Source of the DNA: Clostridiaceae bacterium
Lineage (GTDB): Bacteria > Bacillota > Clostridia > Oscillospirales > QAMX01
Direction: 5' to 3'
Assembly: GCA_018384365.1 (NCBI GenBank)
Contig: JAHAYX010000017.1
Coordinates: 96,004 to 160,003 of the forward strand
Length of the DNA: 64,000 bases
The translations under genes were made by a program, and so were the position numbers. The notes under the pieces were generated by a model, which did not search any database, was not told where the DNA came from, and saw only the letters and a list, made by a program, of their open reading frames with translations. How positions within the stretch are numbered: the first letter of the stretch is position 1; each line of letters opens with the position of its first letter. Of the stretch, positions 19,577 to 28,749 are shown piece by piece.

Positions 19577-20263
19577 ATGTGTTGTTATAACGAAAACGAA
19601 GACCCTGGGAACGATTCGCAGGAAAAACCGGAAAAAGATCATCAGGACGGTGCGGTGACGGTGGAAACCGGTCACGGCCTGATCCACTGCATGACGATCA
19701 TCGGACAAATCGAGGGCCACACCGCTTTACCGAACCAGACCAAGGCCACCAAATACGAGCATATGATCCCGCAGCTTGCGGCCATTGAAGAAAGTCCCGA
19801 AATCCGCGGACTTTTGCTCCTGCTCAATACCATCGGCGGCGATGTGGAGGCCGGGCTTGCCCTGGCGGAGCTGATCGCCAGCATGAAAACACCCACGGCG
19901 TCGCTGGTGCTCGGCGGCGGACATTCCATCGGCGTACCGCTGGCCGTTGCGGCGCAGCGCTCGTTCATCGTGCCCTCGGCGACGATGACGATCCACCCCG
20001 TGCGCTTTTCCGGCCTGGTTGTCGGCGCGCCGCAGACTTTTGAAAACTTTGTGCGCATCCAGGAGCGGATCATCCGCTTCATCACGTCGAATTCCCGCAT
20101 TTCCGACGAGCGCCTGCGCGGTTTCATGCTCAACACCGGCGAGCTGACCACCGACGTCGGCACAGTGCTGGACGGGGAAAAGGCCGTGGCGGAGGGGCTG
20201 ATTGACGAGGTCGGCGGCCTTTCACAGGCGCTTGCCTGGCTGCACGAACGCATCGACAGCTGA
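19577..20263 (+). CDS. TepA/ClpP-family protease
   Basis: LLLLNTIGGDVEAGLALAELI, LGGGHSIGVPLAVAA, MTIHPVRFSG. Confidence 0.88.
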   Translation: MCCYNENEDPGNDSQEKPEKDHQDGAVTVETGHGLIHCMTIIGQIEGHTALPNQTKATKYEHMIPQLAAIEESPEIRGLLLLLNTIGGDVEAGLALAELIASMKTPTASLVLGGGHSIGVPLAVAAQRSFIVPSATMTIHPVRFSGLVVGAPQTFENFVRIQERIIRFITSNSRISDERLRGFMLNTGELTTDVGTVLDGEKAVAEGLIDEVGGLSQALAWLHERIDS

Positions 20264-20264
20264 C

Positions 20265-20298
20265 AAAACCGCACTGCCCGAAGGCAGTGCGGTTTTTC
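20265..20298. terminator. Bidirectional terminator between tepA and the recombinase
   Basis: aaaaccgcactgcccgaaggcagtgcggttttt. Confidence 0.85.
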
Positions 20299-21839
20299 TA
20301 TGCCTGCGGCGCGCCCTCCTCCCGGCGAAACCGGAATTCGATCGTCAGGGAACCGTCCGCATGGACAAGCACCCGGCGCAAAAGTGCCGCTGCCAACCCG
20401 CGTTCCAGTGTTTCCGGATACGCCAGTGCCGCCAGCTTTGCCCACTCCCCGCCGTCCGTCTGCGGCCGGGCGCGTTCCGCCTCAATCTGGCGGCGCAGCT
20501 CCGCTTCCTGCCGGTCATATCCCTCCTTAAAGGAGGTATATTCCTCCCGCGTCAGCTCCCCGTTCTTCCAGTCGCTGTAAATCCCGCGCTTGAGTTCCAT
20601 CACGCGCGCAAGCGAGCGCTCCAGCGCCGGCAGGCTGCTCTTTTCCCGCCGCACGCTGCGCAGTTCCGACGCCACACGCGAAAAATCCACCGCCGCGCGA
20701 ATTTCGTCCCGGATTGCCGCCAGTACCTCGCGCTCCACAGCGTCCACACGCACGGAATGCGGCGTACAGGCCGTGTGGGACTGCTTATAGGTCGGGCAGA
20801 GATAGTATTCGTACACGCCATAGCTGTGGCGCACCCGGCGGCGTGCAAGCGCACGTCCGCATTCGGCGCAGCGCACAAGCCCCGCCAGCGGATGCACTTC
20901 ACCGCCGGCGTCCGCGCGCGTATCCGCCTCCATCAGACTCTGCGCGCGGTCAAACTCCGCCGGATCGACCAGCGCCTCGTGCGTTCCGCGCACGATAAAC
21001 CAGCGTTCCTCCGGCCTGCGGCGCGTTTTCTGGATTTTGTAGCTGACGTTGCCATAGCGCCCCTGCACCAGGTCGCCGCGGTAGACGGGGTTGCGCAGAA
21101 TATGGTCCACAGACGAATAACTCCACAGTCCCGTCCCACCGGAACGGTACGCCGCGGGCGAGGGCATGCCTCCGGCATTGAGGCCGCGCGCAATGGCGGT
21201 TTTGCTGCGTCCTGCGAGAAATTCCGCAAAGATGCGCCGCACCACTTCCGCCGCACCGGGGTCCGGGACAAGCCGCGTTCGGTCCTTCTCCGCACGGCGG
21301 TAGCCATAGGGCGGATGCGAGCCGATGAATTCCCCGCGCCGCCGCTTGGAATCCAGCGCGGCACGGATTTTCTGCGAAATATCGCGGCTGTATTCGTCGT
21401 TGATCAGGTTTTTGAAGGGCACCAGGATGGTGTTCGCCTGCGCCGGACGCGCCCAGCTGTCGATGTCGTCGCTCAGCGAGATGAACCGCACGCCGAGCAG
21501 CGGGAATTCCTGCTCGAGATAGCGCCCGGTCTCGATGTAATTGCGGCCGAACCGCGAAAGGTCCTTCACCACCACACAGTTCAGCTGCCGCGCGCGCAGC
21601 GCCTCCAGCATCCGCTGAAAGGCCGGGCGCGCAAAGTCCGTGCCGGACCAGCCGTCGTCAATGAACAGCTCAAAATCGCGGATTGTCTCGTCCTGCCGGA
21701 CGTAGTCCGTCAAAAGAGCGCGCTGGTTCGCCACGCTGTCGCTCTCTTCGCGGTCGCCGTCCTCGCGCGAGAGACGGATATAAAGAGCGGCGCGGAATTC
21801 CGTCTCCGCGCCGCCTGCCTTTTTCCCGCGTCTTCCCAT
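20298..21839 (-). CDS. Large serine recombinase (resolvase N-domain + recombinase + zinc ribbon)
   Basis: AALYIRLSREDGD (catalytic Ser), DGWSGTDFARPAFQRML, VVKDLSRFGRNYIE, GEFIGSHPPYGYR, VRCAECGRALARR...YYLCPTYKQ. Confidence 0.93.
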   Translation of the reverse strand: MGRRGKKAGGAETEFRAALYIRLSREDGDREESDSVANQRALLTDYVRQDETIRDFELFIDDGWSGTDFARPAFQRMLEALRARQLNCVVVKDLSRFGRNYIETGRYLEQEFPLLGVRFISLSDDIDSWARPAQANTILVPFKNLINDEYSRDISQKIRAALDSKRRRGEFIGSHPPYGYRRAEKDRTRLVPDPGAAEVVRRIFAEFLAGRSKTAIARGLNAGGMPSPAAYRSGGTGLWSYSSVDHILRNPVYRGDLVQGRYGNVSYKIQKTRRRPEERWFIVRGTHEALVDPAEFDRAQSLMEADTRADAGGEVHPLAGLVRCAECGRALARRRVRHSYGVYEYYLCPTYKQSHTACTPHSVRVDAVEREVLAAIRDEIRAAVDFSRVASELRSVRREKSSLPALERSLARVMELKRGIYSDWKNGELTREEYTSFKEGYDRQEAELRRQIEAERARPQTDGGEWAKLAALAYPETLERGLAAALLRRVLVHADGSLTIEFRFRREEGAPQA

Positions 21840-21959
21840 TTACCGTCCGCCGTCCCGGGACGCCAGATACCGCACGACAAGCCGTTCGATGCGCTCGCCT
21901 CGCGGCGCATACACGCGGCGGATCTGCGCGGGCCTTTTTTCTGCTCTCATTCTTTTCAT
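21840..21959 (-). CDS. 39-aa micro-ORF translationally coupled to the recombinase
   Basis: MKRMRAEKRPAQIRRVYAPRGERIERLVVRYLASRDGGR*; its TAA directly abuts the recombinase ATG (TAAATG); AGGATG RBS. Confidence 0.5.
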   Translation of the reverse strand: MKRMRAEKRPAQIRRVYAPRGERIERLVVRYLASRDGGR

Positions 21960-22230
21960 CCTCCGGCATTATTTTTTACGTGTCGGGTAAAATTATACAT
22001 CCGGCTTTACACAGGCGAGGATTTGTAAATAATGGGCCTTGTTTCGTCCTTTCTTCCCTTGACAAGGGGCCTTTCCAGCGTTAAAATAGAATAAGGTACA
22101 ATTGGCCAAACCTCTGATTTTATACATTGCATTTCTCTCTTTTCCAAACTTTCCTTTTAAGACATTACTTTTTCTTTGCCGTCGGCGGACCGGCGGCGCA
22201 TACATCAATTGAATAAAGGAGGAGATCGGT

Positions 22231-23796
22231 ATCGTCAGCATACTTGCACTCATACTGACTATTGTCGGAATGCTGATCGTTGCTGCTGTCGCAGCAATCA
22301 TCGCTTTCAATATGGGTATGGAACACCGCCGCAAGATTGCCGAGCAAAAGATCGGCGGAGCCGAGGAAGAAGCCCGTCAGATCGTTGCCAACGCCGTCAA
22401 GCAGGCAGAATCAAAGAAGCGCGAAGCCGTTGTGGAAGCGCGCGAGGAAATTCAAAAAAGCCGCACAGAACTGGAAAAGGAAATCAAGGAGCGCAGAAGC
22501 GAACTTTCCAAACAGGAACGCCGTTTACAGCAAAAGGAAGAGAGTTTAGAGCGAAAGCATGACGCAGCAGAAAAGAAAGAGGAAACCCTGAACCGGAAGA
22601 TCAAAGAAGCCGAGGAAATGAACGATGAAATCCGGGAAATCAAGAAGAGCGAACTGGAAATGCTCGAAAAGGTTTCCGGATTCACCGCCGAAGAGGCTAA
22701 AGAGTACCTCATTCGCATGATCGAAACCGACGCACGGCACGAAGCCGCCGTCAAAATCCGCGAAATTGATCAGGAACTGAAAGAAAACGCAGAGCGTAAG
22801 GCCCGCGAATACATTTCCCTTGCCATTCAGAAGTGCGCCGCCGACCATGTTTCGGAGGCCGCCATCAGTGTTGTCCCGCTGCCCAACGATGAAATGAAGG
22901 GCCGCATCATCGGCCGCGAAGGCCGCAACATCCGCACTTTGGAAACCATGACGGGCGTTGATCTCATCATCGACGATACGCCGGAAGCCATCACGCTGTC
23001 GAGCTTTGATCCGGTGCGCCGCGAAATTGCACGCCTGACGCTGGAAAAACTCATCATGGATGGGCGCATCCATCCGGCGCGCATTGAAGAAATGATTGAA
23101 AAGTCCCGCCGTGAGGTGGATGCCATCATCAAGAGCGAAGGTGAGCGCGCAGTCTTTGAGACCGGCGTGCAGGGCCTGCACCCCGAACTCGTTCGCCTGC
23201 TCGGCCGTATGCACTACCGTACGAGCTACGGTCAGAACGTGCTCCAGCACTCCATTGAAGTTTCCCATGTCTCCGGTATTCTGGCTGCCGAGCTGGGCCT
23301 GGACATCACGCTTGCCAAGCGCGCCGGCCTGCTGCACGATATCGGTAAGGCCGTTGACCACGAGACAGAAGGCTCTCACGTGCAGATCGGTGTCGATCTC
23401 GCGCGGAAATACCGCGAAAACCGCGAAGTCATCCATGCCATCCAGGCGCACCACGGCGACGTGGAGGCCGAAACGGCGATCGCCTGCATTGTGCAGGCGG
23501 CGGATGCCATCTCCGCTGCACGTCCCGGCGCAAGACGCGAGAATCTGGAAGCCTACATCAAGCGTCTTGAGAAGCTGGAGGCCATTGCGAATGAATTCCC
23601 GGGCGTTGAGAAGTCCTATGCCATCCAGGCCGGCCGTGAGATCCGTATCATGGTCAACCCGGAGGAAGTCAACGATGACAACATCGTCCTTCTTGCCCAC
23701 GATCTGGCCAAGAAGATCGAGTCCGAACTGGAATATCCGGGACAGATCAAGGTCAGCGTCATGCGCGAAACGCGCGCCGTGGATTACGCGAAATAA
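22231..23796 (+). CDS. rny: Ribonuclease Y
   Basis: N-terminal TM, long coiled coil, KH ([15 protein letters not shown]), HD ([12 protein letters not shown]). In-frame ATG only at 22270; see finding on the start codon. Confidence 0.93.
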   Translation: MVSILALILTIVGMLIVAAVAAIIAFNMGMEHRRKIAEQKIGGAEEEARQIVANAVKQAESKKREAVVEAREEIQKSRTELEKEIKERRSELSKQERRLQQKEESLERKHDAAEKKEETLNRKIKEAEEMNDEIREIKKSELEMLEKVSGFTAEEAKEYLIRMIETDARHEAAVKIREIDQELKENAERKAREYISLAIQKCAADHVSEAAISVVPLPNDEMKGRIIGREGRNIRTLETMTGVDLIIDDTPEAITLSSFDPVRREIARLTLEKLIMDGRIHPARIEEMIEKSRREVDAIIKSEGERAVFETGVQGLHPELVRLLGRMHYRTSYGQNVLQHSIEVSHVSGILAAELGLDITLAKRAGLLHDIGKAVDHETEGSHVQIGVDLARKYRENREVIHAIQAHHGDVEAETAIACIVQAADAISAARPGARRENLEAYIKRLEKLEAIANEFPGVEKSYAIQAGREIRIMVNPEEVNDDNIVLLAHDLAKKIESELEYPGQIKVSVMRETRAVDYAK

Positions 23797-23815
23797 TTCC
23801 CGACAAACGAAAAAG

Positions 23816-23850
23816 ATCCGCCGGTTTCAAAAAGAAACCGGCGGTTTTTT
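23816..23850 (+). terminator. Rho-independent terminator after rny
   Basis: atccgccggtttcaaaaagaaaccggcggtttttt. Confidence 0.9.
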
Positions 23851-23884
23851 ACGCATTTTTTTGAGCCGCGACGCGCGAAACAGC

Positions 23885-24802
23885 TTACTTTGTCAGTTTT
23901 TCGATCAGGTCGTTCAGGAGTGCGTCACGGCGTACCTTGTAAACATAGCGCGAGAGCAGCGTGGGGTCCTGCTCGCCGTAGCTGTGGTCATAATTCGGCA
24001 GGCGGGTGTTCACCAGACGTGAACAGAGGAAGCGGTCCTCGTCATTCAGGAGCCACGCAACCGCCGTCACATCCCAAATCACGCGCGTCCATGCCTTCCC
24101 TGCTGCATAAGCGTCCGCCGCGGCGATGGTGTTGCGGGCCAGATAGTCCGCAAGCGGGTTTTTATCGCAGAACCAATACTCCAGTTCCGGTTTGGAGACC
24201 GTGAAGGAATCCACTACGCCGATGCAGGGCAGCTGCACAAACGGTGCGCCGCAGGACATCACGATGCGGGCCGCGGCGATATCCTGGCCCATATTGAATT
24301 CGCGCTCCGTATGATGATGCCAGGCATTGCCGCCCAGCCAGACGAGCACAATTTTTTCGGCAATCGAGGGGTCGAGCAGCAGTGCGGACGCTACATTCGT
24401 GATCGCGCCGATGGCAACGACATAAAGCGGATGCTCCGGGCTGTACGACGCCGCACGGCGCACAAGATCATCGGCGGCCGGCGATGGCTGCGGCGTTTTT
24501 TCGTCCGCCAGATAGTCCTGAGAGCCGCGGAAAACCGGAATATCCGCTTCCGAAAGACCTAAAAGCGCAAAAAGTTTCCGGATTTCCTGATAGCTGCGCT
24601 CCATACCGTCGCCTGGGCTTGTGGAATTCTCGTTGAAAAACGGCGCGGCATAAACGGCCTTCGTGTGCAGCTTTTCACCGGAACGAATGAGATAAGACAG
24701 CGCAAACTGGTCGTCGATCTCGTTATAGGTGTCGGTGTCGAGCACGACGTCCACCGGCCCCTGCGGCACCGTCAGGTTTTTCAGGTATTGTTCTCTGGTC
24801 AT
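23885..24802 (-). CDS. Nucleoside hydrolase
   Basis: VVLDTDTYNEIDDQFALSYL, IGAITNVASALL, DVTAVAWLL. Confidence 0.88.
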   Translation of the reverse strand: MTREQYLKNLTVPQGPVDVVLDTDTYNEIDDQFALSYLIRSGEKLHTKAVYAAPFFNENSTSPGDGMERSYQEIRKLFALLGLSEADIPVFRGSQDYLADEKTPQPSPAADDLVRRAASYSPEHPLYVVAIGAITNVASALLLDPSIAEKIVLVWLGGNAWHHHTEREFNMGQDIAAARIVMSCGAPFVQLPCIGVVDSFTVSKPELEYWFCDKNPLADYLARNTIAAADAYAAGKAWTRVIWDVTAVAWLLNDEDRFLCSRLVNTRLPNYDHSYGEQDPTLLSRYVYKVRRDALLNDLIEKLTK

Positions 24803-24891
24803 AAACAAATCTCCCTTTTTGTCGGAATATAGCCGGACGCGAGCAGTTTCGTACGCTGCCGCCCGGAGTTTTTGACAGGTATACGGAAAAG

Positions 24892-24931
24892 AAAAGCTTC
24901 ACAAAACGACTTGTCGTTATTTGTGAAGCTG
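24892..24931 (-). terminator. Rho-independent terminator of the DUF3899 gene / opp operon
   Basis: agcttcacaaa...tttgtgaagct; U-rich tract on minus strand. Confidence 0.7.
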
Positions 24932-24949
24932 ATTTCTTAAGTTTTTGCG

Positions 24950-25336
24950 TCAGCAGAAAAGAAGCATCAGGGCAGACAGTACCAGATACAGTCCGCCGGC
25001 CAGCAGAGAACCCGCCGGGGATTTCCGCTCCTGGCGTTTGCGCTCCTTATACTCAACAAAGGACTCTTTTCCCTCCTCGGGCGTGCGCGGTGCCGTCCAG
25101 GGCAGGTGGATATGAAAGACGGTCTTGATGCCGTAGCTCATGATATCGAAGAAGCCCTGGTTGCGCACAAAGGCCAGTCCGCCGCAACCGGTAATGATCA
25201 CGCCTGCGACAAAAAACGCATCGCAGAAGAGACGGGCTGTGGGAAACCCGGCTGAGCGATTCAGGAAATACACAACTGCCGCAAGCACTGCGCCAATTGC
25301 AAGAGAAATCAAAAATGATTTGCACTTCGCGTTCAT
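24950..25336 (-). CDS. DUF3899-like membrane protein
   Basis: TM-TM...CGGLAFVRNQGFFDIMSYGIKTVF...TM; last gene of the opp operon. Confidence 0.7.
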   Translation of the reverse strand: MNAKCKSFLISLAIGAVLAAVVYFLNRSAGFPTARLFCDAFFVAGVIITGCGGLAFVRNQGFFDIMSYGIKTVFHIHLPWTAPRTPEEGKESFVEYKERKRQERKSPAGSLLAGGLYLVLSALMLLFC

Positions 25337-26592
25337 CAGTCCTTGACCTGCTGCAGATACTTTTCAAACTCCGCATCGTTGCACTGGACAAAGTGTCCGG
25401 GGCAGACCTCACGGAATGTGGGCTTGTCCACCGTATAATCATGCTCTGCCAGCGGATTATAGACAATTCTCTTCCTCTGCTTCTCGTAAATCGGGTCAGG
25501 CAGCGGAATTGCCGACAGCAGCGACTTGGTATACGGATGCAGAGGATGACGGAAGAGTTCGTCGGACGAGGCCAGTTCCACCATCTTGCCATAATACATC
25601 ACGCCGATGCGATCCGAGAAATACTTAACGACCGACAGGTCATGCGCAATGAAGAGGATCGTCAGGCCAAAGCGGTGCCGCAGATCGTTCAGCAGGTTGA
25701 TCACCTGCGCCTGAATGGAAACATCCAGCGCGGAAACTGGTTCGTCGGCAATGATCAGATCCGGATTCATGATGATGGAGCGTGCGACGCCGATTCTCTG
25801 GCGCTGGCCGCCGGAAAATTCATGCGGATAGCGATCGGCGTGCTCACGAACCAGGCCAACCAGCTCCAGCATTTCATAAACCTTTTCTTCGATCACTTTT
25901 TTATCGCGTTCGCCCTGGATAATCAAACCCTCGGAGATGATCTCGCGGACCGTCATTCTGGGGTTCAGGGAAGCGATCGGGTCCTGGAAAATCATCTGGA
26001 TGCGCGTGACAAGCTTCGTCTTTTTCGCGCGGCGGAGCTTTTCGTGGAACTCCTTCTCAAGACGCGACTTTTCCTCGCCGGCGGCAGCATCAATCTTCGG
26101 CTGATATTCGGCCGTGATCTTCTCGATCTGCTCTGCGGCATATTTTTTGTCGCACTTCGTCTGGTCCTCGTCCGCCAGTTTGATCTGCCGGCGGTTCTCC
26201 GCTATGATGCTGTCCATCTCGGTCTTTGCCGTCTGCGCGGCGGTATCACGATCGGCCTTCGTCAACGTTCCGGCCTTCACCTGCGCGTCCAGCTCGTTAA
26301 TGCGCGCCTTATAGGCCTCGCGTGCGGCACGGATAGCGTCGCGGTAGGAGCGCTTACCTGCCGCTATACGGATGCCCTTGAAAAAAACGTTGCCGGACGT
26401 GATGTTATAGAGTTTGATGATCGAGCGGCCGGTCGTTGTCTTTCCGCAGCCGGATTCACCGACGAGGCCAAATACCTCGCCCTCGTGTATCTCAAAGCTG
26501 ACGTCGTCAACGGCTTTCAGTTCGCCGCCTTCCATCTTAAAATACTGGCAGAGATGCTCTACCTTAAGCAAAGTTTCCTGATTATTCTGCAT
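25336..26592 (-). CDS. oppF: Oligopeptide ABC transporter ATP-binding protein (OppF-like) with inserted coiled coil
   Basis: GESGCGKTT, IQMIFQDP, FSGGQRQRIGVARSI, IADEPVSALDVSIQAQ; extra K/E/A/D-rich segment between Walker A and Q-loop. Confidence 0.88.
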   Translation of the reverse strand: MQNNQETLLKVEHLCQYFKMEGGELKAVDDVSFEIHEGEVFGLVGESGCGKTTTGRSIIKLYNITSGNVFFKGIRIAAGKRSYRDAIRAAREAYKARINELDAQVKAGTLTKADRDTAAQTAKTEMDSIIAENRRQIKLADEDQTKCDKKYAAEQIEKITAEYQPKIDAAAGEEKSRLEKEFHEKLRRAKKTKLVTRIQMIFQDPIASLNPRMTVREIISEGLIIQGERDKKVIEEKVYEMLELVGLVREHADRYPHEFSGGQRQRIGVARSIIMNPDLIIADEPVSALDVSIQAQVINLLNDLRHRFGLTILFIAHDLSVVKYFSDRIGVMYYGKMVELASSDELFRHPLHPYTKSLLSAIPLPDPIYEKQRKRIVYNPLAEHDYTVDKPTFREVCPGHFVQCNDAEFEKYLQQVKD

Positions 26593-28747
26593 CTTCTACC
26601 CCTCTTTTACTCTTCATTCTGGCGATTCTGTCCAGCACCGTCTTCGGCGGATCAACCTTCGGTGCATCCGGGTGCAGAAGCCAGGTGGCAGCATAATGTG
26701 TATCACTGATTTGGAACATGGGGGGTTGACGCTCAAAGTCGATCTGCATTGCGTATTTGTTACGGGCCGCAAATGCATCGCCGACAGGCGGATAAATCAT
26801 GTTCGGCGGCGTGCCGGGAATAGCCTCCAGCTTTTCATTGGTATCCAGATCCGGCATGGAGGAGAGCAGCGCCCAGGTATACGGATGCGCGGCGCGGTAG
26901 AACACGTCCTCTGCGGTGCCGTATTCCACGATCTTGCCGGCATACATGACCGCAACGCGGTCCGCCATATTGGCAACCACGCCAAGGTCGTGCGTGATAA
27001 AGATAACGGAGAGCTGACGTTCCTTCTTGAGCTTGTTGATCAGTTCCAGAATCTGCGACTGGATCGTCACATCGAGCGCGGTTGTCGGCTCGTCACAGAT
27101 CAGGATATCCGGGTTGGCCGCAAGCGCAATCGCGATGACGATACGCTGGCGCATACCGCCGGAGAACTCAAACGGATACTGATTGTATCTCTTGCGCGGC
27201 TCTGCGATGCCGACTTCTTCCATCAGTTTGATCGCGCGCGCCTTTGCAATGCGCTTCGTCACCTTTGCGACAACGCCGGTGGCATTTTCCTTCAAATAAT
27301 CAATCACGGCCACGGTTTCGCGGTCGAAATCACGGCTTGCGCGGTCGGCAAGCATCGCTTCATAGTGATCGGCAAGGCGTGTGATCAGGTGGCAGATATT
27401 GCTGCGCACCAGATCCAGATCCGTTACGGACGCAGCCGCAACCGTCCAGCTTGGGTTCTTTCCATGCTTCACCTGGTGGTCATATTTCGCCTGGTTCTTG
27501 CGGTGAACCTTTTCAGCTTTGACATTCTTGCCAATCGCGTCAAAATAGCGGTTGATCTCGCTGTTCAGGCTGGGGGCAAACGTATAACTCAGGCTGTCTT
27601 TCGTGATGGCAAGGTCGTCAATCGCGGCCTTCACCTTCTCGGAGAGCAGTTTCTGCACGCGTCTGCATTCCGCGTGATCCAGTTTTTCCTTTTCAAAGAC
27701 GGCAACGTTCTCGCGCAGTGCACGAACGGCCTCTTCCATACCGCGATAGGCCTCGTTTGCGGAGTGCATCAGGCCCTCTTTGGCGTTTTCAATGAAATCC
27801 TTCATGAATTCGCGGTCGAGATACTCGCCCAGGAAATCATTCAGCTGCTCGACAGGCATATCCGGCAGCGCCTTTCCAGCAAAGGTCATATAATAGCCCA
27901 TGCGGAAGAAGTTCGGTTCCGGAAGTGCAACGGCTTTCTTGAGAATTTCCTGCACCTCGCGCAGTGCGTGCACGACTTCCGTGTAATTCTCGGCCTTTTT
28001 CCCTTTATTCAGCTTGGATTTCAGGGAGGAAGCCAGTGCGGTCAGCCGTTCGGCATCTTCATGCACGACATACTCGTGAATCGACGCGCGCGCCTGACGC
28101 GCGACACTGTTCACGCGGTAAGCGGCGTCCTTTGCGGCGTTTTTTTCCAGCTCGAAAGCCAGTACGTCGATATCATCAATTGCTTCAACGGCAGCTTCGT
28201 GTGCCTTATTGAAAGCGTCCTCCAGTTCAATATGCTTGAACTCGAACTTGTCAAATTTCTTGCATTTTGCGGTCAGTTCAGCTGCTTTTGCCTTATCGGA
28301 GCCTGCGACAGCAGCAATCATCATGCGGTTCAGGTTTGTAAGATAGGTATTAAAGGTCTCGCGGCTCTCCTTCTGGCGGGCCTTGCCCTTTAAAAGCATG
28401 GCCTCGGTCAGCTGACGGCCAATCTTCACGATCGGGTTCAGGCTGGACATGGGGTCCTGGAAAATCATCGCAATTTTGTCGCCGCGGATTTTATGGAATT
28501 CCTCTTCGGTGATTTTCAGAAGGTCTTTGCCGTCGTAGATAATCTCGCCGGCTTCCGTGATGGAATTGCCCGCCTGAATTCCCAGGATTGCCTTGGAGGT
28601 GACGGACTTACCGGAACCGGATTCACCCACGATAGCCAGCGTTTCGCCCTTTGCAAGGTCGAAACTGATGTCGCGGACAGCCTGCACCTTACCATTTGTC
28701 GTACGGAAGGATATTCTGAGATCTCGGACCTGTAACTTCATCTCCAT
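26582..28747 (-). CDS. oppD: Oligopeptide ABC transporter ATP-binding protein (OppD-like) with very large insertion
   Basis: [55 protein letters not shown]; 721 aa. Confidence 0.88.
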   Translation of the reverse strand: MEMKLQVRDLRISFRTTNGKVQAVRDISFDLAKGETLAIVGESGSGKSVTSKAILGIQAGNSITEAGEIIYDGKDLLKITEEEFHKIRGDKIAMIFQDPMSSLNPIVKIGRQLTEAMLLKGKARQKESRETFNTYLTNLNRMMIAAVAGSDKAKAAELTAKCKKFDKFEFKHIELEDAFNKAHEAAVEAIDDIDVLAFELEKNAAKDAAYRVNSVARQARASIHEYVVHEDAERLTALASSLKSKLNKGKKAENYTEVVHALREVQEILKKAVALPEPNFFRMGYYMTFAGKALPDMPVEQLNDFLGEYLDREFMKDFIENAKEGLMHSANEAYRGMEEAVRALRENVAVFEKEKLDHAECRRVQKLLSEKVKAAIDDLAITKDSLSYTFAPSLNSEINRYFDAIGKNVKAEKVHRKNQAKYDHQVKHGKNPSWTVAAASVTDLDLVRSNICHLITRLADHYEAMLADRASRDFDRETVAVIDYLKENATGVVAKVTKRIAKARAIKLMEEVGIAEPRKRYNQYPFEFSGGMRQRIVIAIALAANPDILICDEPTTALDVTIQSQILELINKLKKERQLSVIFITHDLGVVANMADRVAVMYAGKIVEYGTAEDVFYRAAHPYTWALLSSMPDLDTNEKLEAIPGTPPNMIYPPVGDAFAARNKYAMQIDFERQPPMFQISDTHYAATWLLHPDAPKVDPPKTVLDRIARMKSKRGVEDAE

Positions 28748-28749
28748 AG

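Noticed and set aside
20202-22028. 608-aa plus-strand ORF
   Set aside because: Antisense shadow of the serine recombinase, reads through a bidirectional terminator
26672-28393. 573-aa plus-strand ORF
   Set aside because: Antisense shadow of oppD
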